This document shows, piece by piece, positions 56,061 to 64,000 of a DNA stretch of 64,000 nt. The notes beneath the pieces were generated by a model. The model was not told where the DNA came from. It saw nothing but the letters and a program-made list of their open reading frames with translations, and did no database searches. Within the stretch, counting starts at the first letter, position 1. Each line of letters opens with the position of its first letter. The stretch lies in NCBI GenBank assembly GCA_963995505.1, contig OZ023181.1:4563487-4627486 (forward strand), written 5' to 3'. Position numbers and translations under genes: made by a program. The stretch comes from Hypericum androsaemum (Eukaryota > Streptophyta > Magnoliopsida > Malpighiales > Hypericaceae).

Positions 56061-57114
56061 AAAATAGTGACACGAGAAATTTGACAGAACAATGCTGTCG
56101 AATGGATTTAAGATCAATGAGTGCGATAAATGTGTTTACATTAAGGGCACACCTGAAGCTTATGTAATTGTATGTCTCTACGTAGATGACTTACTAATTA
56201 TAGGAAGCAATAAAGAGGTTATTGTGAAAACTAAGAACTTGTTAAAGAACCACTTTGACATGAAAGATATGGGTCTGGCAGATGTCATACTAGGAATAAA
56301 AATTTCTAGGAAAGCTGACGAAATTATCTTGACGCAATCCCACTACGTGGAGAGCGTGCTCAAGAAATTTGAAGCTTTTGACAAACCTCTGGTTAAGACT
56401 CCAGTAGATTTGAATCTACACTTAGCCAAGAATCGAGGGGACCCAGTATCTCAACTGAGGTATGCGCAAATTATCGGGAGCTTGATGTATTTAACAAACT
56501 GCACACGTCCCGATATTGCGTACTCAGTTAATAAGCTTAGTAGATTCACAAGTAATCCAGGGAAGGATCACTGGCTAGCTCTGGAACTGGTTTTACGGTA
56601 CTTAAAACATACCATAAACTATGGCATACATTATGCTAAATATCCAGCTATATTAGAAGGATACAGTGACGCAAACTGGATATCGGACACTAAGGACTCC
56701 AAATCCACGAGTAGATACGTATTCACCATAGGAGGAGGAGCTGTGTCTTGGAAGTCTTCTAAAAAAATGTGCATAGCTCAATCCACCATGGAGTCGGAGT
56801 TTATAGCACTAGACAAAGCTGGGAAAGAAGCTGAATAGCTCAGAAACTTCCTAGAGGATATTCCGTGCTGGAGCAAACCGGTATCTCCCGTATTGATACA
56901 TTATGATAGCATGTCTGCAATCGGGAGAGCACAAAGTACATTGTACAACGGAAAGTCTCGACATATCCGTCAGAGACACAATACCGTTAGACAGTTGATC
57001 TCTAGTGGGGTGATCACCATTAATTACGTAAAGTCCAAGGACAACTTAGCTGATCCTTTTACGAAAGGAATCAATAGAGATCAAATGTACAATGCAGTAA
57101 GGGAATGGGATTAA
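56061..57114 (+). pseudogene. Copia reverse transcriptase C-terminal half and RNase H
   Basis: [14 protein letters not shown] (catalytic YVDD), [33 protein letters not shown], then [21 protein letters not shown] and [12 protein letters not shown] (RNase H) and KDNLADPFTKGI near the end. One TAG at 56836 (relatives read Trp, AEWLRN). The stop at 57112 is probably the natural end. Confidence 0.9.
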
Positions 57115-57670
57115 AATCCACACACTAAAGAACGTCCATAGTGGTAACTCAACCATGATGAGTGGAGATCCCGCAAACTTGGTTTAATGAGATAACTAAG
57201 TTATGGAGGGTTCAGTCAATCATCTGGAACCTATCTCATTCTCAGAAGCTGCCCAGGTATTAACCTGCAGAGGTGTGGTAAGGTTAAGCGTTACGTTTTT
57301 AATGATTCCTATACCTTGATAAAGGTAGAGTATGGCAGGACATTCCTGATAGGAGATCACCTATGTAAGTGTGAAATGAGACCGCTTCAAATGGAAAAAA
57401 CACTTATGAATCCAAGAAATGGTCCATGGCCGAAACGGACACAACGTGAGAACCCAAATATACTAAGGTTATTATTGTGTAAATATTATTGTCTTGGTTT
57501 ACGCCAAAAGCTGACGGTTCAAGACATCACGTTCACCGAGCAGCGAGTAAATCCGATAACATATTACTAGAGAAGGTTCAAAGCCGCAAGCTACCTGTCT
57601 CAATGCGATAATAACACGTCAGAACTTCGATTAGAGTCTACATGCATTAATCATCATTCATCTGGGGGAT
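57115..57670 (+). other. Copia 3' non-coding region
   Basis: About 550 bp with no coding similarity, ending in CATCTGGGGGAT just before the 3' LTR. Confidence 0.6.
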
Positions 57671-58559
57671 TGTTGGGTTTGAATGAAAATTCAATGCAAG
57701 CCCAAAGTGGAGGCCCAAAAGGGAAATGAAAAGTGCAATCCCACATTGGAAAGTGGCACCAACATTTCCTAGTTTATAAGGAGGAAATCCTTGTTGACTA
57801 GGAAATAAGTTGACCACCAGGAGGGAAAGCCAACTCGGACCGCGACGAGGATGGTGCGTAGCACCATCCAAGCACGAGCACGCGCGTGTGCGTGTGCGCA
57901 TGGCGCATTGGACGTAGGTCGCAATGGGCACTTTGTGGCGCACTGGGCACTTCGCACGTGCGCATCGTCTGGAGGAGCCTTAGGTATTTTGCCCAGGTTC
58001 GGAGAGAGCTGCGCAGCTACCGGAGTGACGAGGAGCTGCGAGCACCTTCAGGTTGGCCACCGAAGAGGCACGACGGGCAGGAATGTGCAGGAGACTTCCA
58101 GAAGGCCGAAGGGGTGCGAGATCCCTCGCGAAAGGGCGCCAGCGCAGCCTGGGCGCACCTGGAAAGATCCAGAAGCCACCGAAGGGCCACGAGTGCAGCC
58201 AGCCAGCCTGCTGGCCGAGCGGACGCGTCCTCCAGCCTATAAATAGGCCTGCCCCCTTGCCATAATCCCTCACCCTAGCAGCAAGTGCATCCATAGCATT
58301 GTTGTCTTCTCCTCTCTCCCCATTCTTCACTTACAAGAGTCCGAAAGTTCTTGGTATATAAGGGTTCGCCCGAAAGTTTCGAGATACGTGTGCAACGTTC
58401 TTGGAAACGCCCTAAACAGTCGTTGTATCTTGGGGACGATTGCCGAAGCCCGTACCGCACTGAAATATACGGGGCAATCTCGTCTTACGGAGAAAGTGTC
58501 CAACACTTGCCTCGACTGCTGTAGATCCTAATCAAGTACACCAACCTCCGCAAACAACA
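57671..58559 (+). repeat. 3' LTR of the full-length Copia element
   Basis: 889 bp. It differs from the 5' LTR by substitutions and several indels, among them an extra block at about 58028-58090 (GACGAGGAGCTGCGAGCACC onward) and a shorter CG-rich stretch near 57870-57900. Confidence 0.9.
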
Positions 58560-58848
58560 AAAATCCCATCTAGGAAAGTTACACCAATATTATCGTACCA
58601 AAAGTATCAGATAAAACATATCAAACGCGAAGCGATGATATGCGATATCTGAGTACGTGATCAAGATAACGCCAAAAATGCTCCAAGGTCAAGACAAACC
58701 CAGTCCCAAAAATACACCTATACAAACGACCAAACCAAATAGCGAAGTCATGGAGGATCGAAAGACCAGATATGATCAAGACCACAGATCGAGGTTCATA
58801 GTTTGATAATTACTTATTACGATCAAACAAATAGTGTAATTTGTAATC

Positions 58849-58891
58849 TAAGTGGCGGTTTTTTTTTTTGAAAAGTGTTTAAGTGGCGGTT
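58849..58891. repeat. Micro insertion with 12-bp target duplication
   Basis: TAAGTGGCGGTT at 58849-58860 and 58880-58891 flank nine T plus GAAAAGTGTT. Confidence 0.68.
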
Positions 58892-58964
58892 AAATACAAA
58901 ATTAACTATTTTCTATTTAATGGTAGCAGCTACAAGTCCAACCATCAATTAAACCGGATCTCCC

Positions 58965-59007
58965 AAGTGCCTTGGATTTTTTTTTGGTGGAAAAAGTGCC
59001 TTGGATT
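58965..59007. repeat. Micro insertion with 14-bp target duplication
   Basis: AAGTGCCTTGGATT at 58965-58978 and 58994-59007 flank seven T plus GGTGGAAA. It lies only about 75 bp from the previous one. Confidence 0.7.
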
Positions 59008-59368
59008 GAAAGACGAAGGAATCCGCTTTTCTAGGCCGGATCACTTGTCTGCAGTACGACTTTCGTAATTCAGGCCCAAGCCCAACCCAATATTTCTCGA
59101 CGATCCGTTTAAAAGTAGCCCGAACCGACTAATCTAGTTTGAGCCGGTAAATTTTTTGAAAGGTGAGAAAACTCTCTCAACAAATATTTAAGGCTCGATC
59201 TCGACACCTCTTCGAAAGGTGAGAAATAAAGTTGCAGACGTGTTGAGCTTTCTGTGAGTAGAATGTATATGGTAAACCAGAAAGGTGCCGTAAGTACAGC
59301 TTCTGATAATGCAGAAACTGCCCTCTATTGCCCCATCCTCCCTTCGGAAATTTTGTCTGCAATGGTGA

Positions 59369-61819
59369 TCAATCTTTCCACCCATCCTTGTTCAGCCGTC
59401 GTGACGCAAGGCCTTTAGATAAAAAAGTCGGAGTTATTTGTACGGAGGGCGTCAATGGTGCCTCCTCGTCATCCCAATCGTCGCCCCAGTTGTTATCCCA
59501 TCCGTCATTGCTGGCAGCCTCGGTTTGTCTTGTGGCTGAGATTGGAAGATCCGTTTCTATTCTCTGATATTTAGAGCCGTTCTTTGAGAGCATCTTCCTG
59601 CGCAGGCTAATGCAGGTCCAAGCCGAGGCGAGTATCAATAGTGCAGCAAAGGATATCATGGCAATGGTAGGAGTTTTCGACAAGAGGTTTATTGCTGAGG
59701 ACTTGCGAGAGCTGTCTACTTCCTTCTCGGAAATGCGAGCCACTAATTCTGCTATGTTCAAGTTGCATGTTTCCTTTCCGACCTGTAATGAGATCAAGTT
59801 GTTGCCTCCTCCACTGTTGGTTTCTACCTTCATTTTAACCTACATTGGGAGAGCAGTCAAACTGGATTCTTTACCACGGTAACAGTTATTGCAAAGAAGA
59901 GCTGAAGAGTGGGAATCTAAGACAGAGAAAAGAAGCCTATATATTTTCAAGAAAAGATGAGTGAAAACAAAACAAAGGTCCATTGACCATACAGGTGAAA
60001 ACAGTAAAAAGAAGCACCCTCCATCAGCTATGAACAATAATCACACAAACGAAACTCGCAAGTTCTTGTAACAAACTTGAACATAGGAGCCAAATTTCAA
60101 GTTGTTTCTTTGATATTCAACTATGCGGTTATTCTGCTGCTAAAACCAGAAAAAGTTAAAATGAGACACTAACAGCAAAACATAACCTGCAGCACATATG
60201 AATTCCATAGCAGCAAGGAAGTACAGGTATCAACTGAAACAGAGCTTTAAGGAGAAGCAACAAAAGATGATCACGGAACTTGGGAGATCTATTAAGCAAT
60301 GATTGTACGGGGATATACCTCTTGCTTATTTCTCGCTTTAACATGGACAATTTTGTTTTCCAGATGAACAAACTCTGGACCACTAACTGTAATTTCAAGC
60401 GCCTTTTCTCCGTTGTTCCGAACTAAAAGTGATAACTCGGGAGATTCTGCACATCAAAATTTGATGTTGTTATAACACGATGACATCCAGATCGACATAT
60501 GAAGAGACTAAAATGATGAAGACGAAACAGCTTTTACAAAGAATACTAACGGCTTAACAAACTTTTAGAATAGAAAAGAAAGATGGCAATGTCATCCGAC
60601 CTATATGGTCATTATCTAGTCACAGATGTGAAACATACAATTACCAACAATCAAAAACCTGCTTGTTCCACTGAATCACCAGATGGAAAGTTCGGATGGC
60701 CCGTCTATAAACAACGTATTCACTTAATTTGTCTATAGCGCTTTCAAATTGATTCTGCCAATTTCCTTGAGCACTCTCCAGCAGCAATAGACAGTATATG
60801 ACTATATGCTATAAAAATATCCACACAAGTGAGTGTCATTTTGCCTGCCAGTCTAGGCAAAAAAAAAAACAACTTTGCCGGGGTAACCTAATTCATATAT
60901 CGAAAATGGAAGGCTCCTTCCGATTCTCAGACTAAAAATGGAAGGCTCCTTCCGATTCTCAGACTAGTCACCTTTGGAAGGAACGATATACCCGTGCCAT
61001 GGAAAATGTGGTCCAAGTATGTACAAAATACTATCACAGGACAATGAAGATATGATTTGAGTAGCACAATGCTGAATGCCTAGATGTGTTGGCAAATGGA
61101 ATATCACATCAACGAGATGCAAGCAACATTTCACAGTCAAGTCAAATAGCATCACAAGTAAAACTGTAAAAGGCAAACATTACTATTTCCCGTCCCTCTT
61201 AAACAAGCGACAAACTTCTTCTTCTCTATCTTGCACGTCGCAGATGGATCACATTGATCAACTGAACCCTCCTCATCCTTCGGAACATTGTCCTTCGAGA
61301 CCACATCTTTGCCATTGTCATTGCTCCCAACCTTAGGTTCCGATTCCACCCCGCCACCAAAATCATTTCCCTTCAACTCACCATTCTTCCCTCCCGCTGA
61401 CCCGCTTTTATTAACATCACCCTCACCCTTACCCTCATCACCAGTTCCATTCTCCCTTGCTCGGACCCCACCATTACCTCCAACATATCCCTTCTCCTTG
61501 CTACCTACAATCGGATTGGAACCCTTGTCAGAACCCTCCTCATCTTTACTCGGACTAGTCTCAACATCCCCTTTCTTAGCGCCATTCAATGCCGGATCTT
61601 GTCCGCCTTTTCCATTCTCGTTCACCTACTTCACCATCACAAAACCAACAAATGCTAAGCCAACAAGTCCACAATCAACTAAATCAAGCTCGAACAGTTC
61701 AAAAATTGAAGTCAAAGCGATAGCAGAAAGCAAGCAATCACCTGCAATTCTGCGAGAGACCAATCAATGGCAAGCAGGAGAAGAAAAAGACCCAGAAGTG
61801 AAGCTCGGTGCTTTCTCAT
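59369..61819 (-). CDS. Single-pass membrane protein with acidic Trp-rich tail (DUF7356-like)
   Basis: Four exons: 61819-61742, 61625-61184, 60446-60319 and 59839-59369. All introns are GT..AG, the frame is continuous, and the product has 372 residues. Exon 1 gives a signal peptide (HRASLLGLFLLLLAIDWSLA). Exon 2 is a low-complexity Gly/Lys/Asp/Glu-rich luminal stretch ending in CDPSATCKIEKKKFVACLRG, a small Cys-containing start of the conserved domain. Exon 3 continues it (SPELSLLVRNNGEKALEI, then GPEFVHLENKIVHV). Exon 4 has CNLNIAELV, a transmembrane segment at about 273-293 (TIAMISFAALLILASAWTCI) and a cytosolic tail with NDGWDNNWGDDWDDEEAP and SKGLASRRLNKDGWKD. I recognise it as a plant-specific transmembrane family of unknown biochemical role. 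Topology predicts a type I protein of the secretory system. Start chosen because it gives a proper signal peptide and phase-0 junction. Confidence 0.9.
60903..60965. repeat. 31-bp tandem duplication in an intron
   Basis: AAAATGGAAGGCTCCTTCCG... occurs at 60903-60933 and 60935-60965 with one extra A between, in intron 2 of the membrane protein gene. Confidence 0.8.
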
Positions 61820-64000
61820 ACTCACCCTCCTTTCACACTACAAGGCACCAAAAGAGGGTCAATTGTTATTCGTTTCTTTTCCTTTTTTTCTCCAACTTGT
61901 AGAGAGAGAGAGAGAGAGTAAAGTATGGACCTTTGGCGATGGAAGGAGAATCCTTTCCCGCCCTTTTCTTCTCCGCGGGCTAGAGTTGGGAGGGAGAAGA
62001 GAGGTTTTGGTGGTGGTGATTTCTTCTTTCCCTTTGACATAGTTTCTGGTTTTCCTTATTTTAGAAATTTAGATGTTTTCGATGTTTTTAAGACGAAGCC
62101 GGAATTCGGAGGATCCAAAAATCTTCAATTTTTCGGTTCACTCGATCTATCTAGTTGGATCTAGTTGGATCATTGTTTGGATTGAATTTTTTTCTTTTTA
62201 TACAAAATAATTACAAAATAAGGTAAAATAAATATAATTTTGTATAAAAATGAAAAAATACCAAACAAATTCAAATATTCACCAACTCTAGTACAATATA
62301 TTCAAATAAATTCTTGAAACATTAATTTAAACATTAATTTCAAATAAATTCTTCAAACATTAATTTAACAAGTCTAAAATATATAAAGATGATGATATGA
62401 ATCAATTAGTGAAATTTACTTCACTTAGTTGACAAAGTATTAAAAATTGTTAAAAAGATAAGTTTATTATTATCTAAAAATGATGTATACGCTATGAGTG
62501 TGAAAATGGAGGTGTTTGTTCAAAATTAAATTGGATGAAATAGAAAAATAAACATTAAGTTTTTCTTTCTTCGCAAACTTGTCATTCAGAGATGTCTGAC
62601 ATGGCGGACCAACTAGTTTTTTGAGTGGCCGAACCGCTATCCAATTTTAGTATTAAAAAATCGACCTGAGATTAGTCTCGCGTAGTAATCTGCCGGGACG
62701 GGCCGTCTGTCGGGCCACGATTTTTAAAACATTGATTTTTAGTCTATATCTCATTTTATTGGGCTTTGGTCGCGAAATATTTAGCCCACTTTTGTTTGGG
62801 TCTTTTGGGATTGTTTGATCAGTGTCAGCCACCGAGGCCCATGTTTACCTCGGCCACGTACCTCGCTACAGCTAATTTTGATTCCAAATTATCCAATTAC
62901 AAAACCTAGACTAAAATCATAGTTGGAGAATGATAGATATTTGAATTTTTAGTTTTTTAGATTATTACTTATTAATATAAATTAGGTAGGTATTCTTGAG
63001 AATCCAATATCAAGTGGGATGGGCTAGTTTGTAAGTGTTGAAAATCAACCAACCAATTGTCTTAAGGTTTTGGGTTGGATATAAAAATTTTAATATGGTA
63101 TCAAAGCGGGTTGATTCCATAATTTTGAAAAATTCTAAAAGATATTGTCAGTTAAAACATATGTCACCTGGTAAAAAAAACTAGAAAGTAATGGCGTGAA
63201 ATAAATAAGTGGGTAAAAATGACACTTTGGTCCATTTTTTTGTTAGTCAACGAAATTTCAACTAGACATAATGGGCATGTGCATTTTTTCCAACTTTGTA
63301 ATAAAAGTGCAACTAGATGTGTTTTACAATCTTTTGTTCAAAAAAGGAACCCAATTCTACTTCACCCCAAATTAAAAAGAATTGTTTTCAGTTCTCCAAA
63401 CCACCAATCTCCAACTCACTCCCCTTTACCACCACAAATATTTTAAAAAGAATTCCGCTTGAACCCACAACCACAAAGACAAAGAAAGCATTTTATTTTG
63501 CAAAAACTTCTTTAAAAAAAAATACTTTTCTTCTAGATAATTATTTGTGCAAAACCGACAAAGCCACGTTTCATGTAATTATTGACAAATTGGAGCATTT
63601 CTCCAACTACCAAATTCCATCGGTGAGCTTTGTCCACGTAGACAAATGTCGGCGTCGCGTACAACATAAGTCAACTTACCCGAACACTAGGGCTTAGTTT
63701 TTATGCACAAGTTTTTCTCAAAAAAAAGTTGTATACACTAAGTTTTTAAAGTTATATCTTGGAATCACGAAAGAAATCAGTTTTGAGTACAAAGTCAAAA
63801 CAATTAATTGGGAGTTATTAAATATTATCATTCTGGGTGACCCACGTTAATGATCGTTACCAAGTTGGGTGATTGGTGGGAGGAGAAAATTGTGAGATAC
63901 GAGTAAGACTTGGTCTTCAAGTGTACTTCCGCTCTCTTTAAATATCGGCAAAACAGATCAACTGATAAGCAAGATTTAAAAAAATATGATTTGATTGGTC
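61820..64000. other. Upstream region of the membrane protein gene, then AT-rich spacer
   Basis: 61905-61918 is a GA repeat, likely in the 5' leader. From 62170 on the sequence is AT-rich. Near 63095-63105 TGGTATCAAAGCGGG resembles an initiator-Met primer site after a TTTTAATA end, which may mark the edge of an old LTR element. No LTR pair was found. Short frames at 63219-63697 carry no familiar motif. Confidence 0.45.

Larger units (their letters stand above)
52384..58559 (+). mobile_element. Full-length Copia element (6.2 kb) with target duplication
   Basis: LTRs at 52384-53224 and 57671-58559 begin TGTTGGGTTTGAATG and end CAAACAACA. AAAAT is duplicated perfectly (52379-52383 and 58560-58564). 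Internal order is gag, zinc knuckle, protease, integrase, reverse transcriptase, RNase H, then a non-coding 3' region with a purine-rich stretch (CTGGGGGAT) before the 3' LTR. Stops and frameshifts make it inactive, but it is structurally complete. Its primer-binding region is not the usual initiator-Met site. Confidence 0.93.

Noticed and set aside
63095..63109. Possible primer-binding site TGGTATCAAAGC
   Set aside because: It resembles an initiator-Met site, but no LTR pair, purine tract or coding remnant could be found around it.

Overview
This is a plant nuclear window, almost certainly from a eudicot. The evidence is intron-containing plant gene families (a class C GH9 endoglucanase with a CBM49 module, a DOG1-domain protein, a clade A-like PP2C), Copia elements primed by initiator tRNA-Met, a Cassandra TRIM carrying a 5S-like LTR, and plant L1-type LINEs ending in an RNase H domain. 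I cannot name the species. There is no bacterial signal. Only about 15% of the window belongs to real genes; the rest is transposon-derived or AT-rich spacer.

Genes. Four host genes can be modelled with consistent GT..AG introns. (1) A two-exon degenerate PP2C lies on + (6493-6972 and 12578-12910); its 5.6-kb intron holds a Copia derivative and a Mutator-like element. (2) A two-exon DOG1-domain gene lies on + (21396-22293). (3) A nine-exon, 624-residue secreted GH9 endoglucanase with CBM49 lies on - (27122-23278). (4) A four-exon, 372-residue single-pass membrane protein lies on - (61819-59369). A broken copy of the PP2C last exon sits at 14716-14985. An intact one-exon GRF zinc-finger gene (16609-17082, -) lies inside a Mutator-like element.

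Layout. 1-6.1 kb: LINE remnant split by a Copia element with long LTRs and a GAGTG target duplication, then a 5S rRNA retropseudogene. 6.3-15 kb: the PP2C locus with its intronic transposons, a duplicated exon and a hAT-like MITE. 15-20.5 kb: Mutator-like element B, a remnant LTR, a second copy of a segment from 13.7-14.15 kb, and a LINE fragment. 21-27.4 kb: DOG1-like and endoglucanase genes. 27.6-33.4 kb: two related arms in inverted orientation, with a LINE fragment and an Emigrant/pogo-type MITE between them. 34-43.8 kb: spacer, a LINE fragment and a 5'-truncated Copia with one LTR. 44-49.8 kb: Mutator-like element C, AT-rich repeats, a complete Cassandra TRIM, a 98-bp triple repeat and a LINE remnant. 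52.4-58.6 kb: a full-length Copia element with an AAAAT target duplication. 59-62 kb: the membrane protein gene. 62-64 kb: AT-rich spacer.

Most interesting signals: a family of three Mutator-like elements, each with a perfect 9-bp target duplication and different contents, one carrying a transposase tail convergent with an intact GRF zinc-finger gene (reminiscent of maize MuDR); a swarm of tiny poly(A)/poly(T) insertions flanked by 10-15-bp direct repeats, including three stacked at one site; a 5S retropseudogene with A-tail; a Copia element whose primer-binding region is perfectly complementary to its own LTR; and a catalytically altered PP2C near a DOG1-domain gene, two families known to interact in Arabidopsis.
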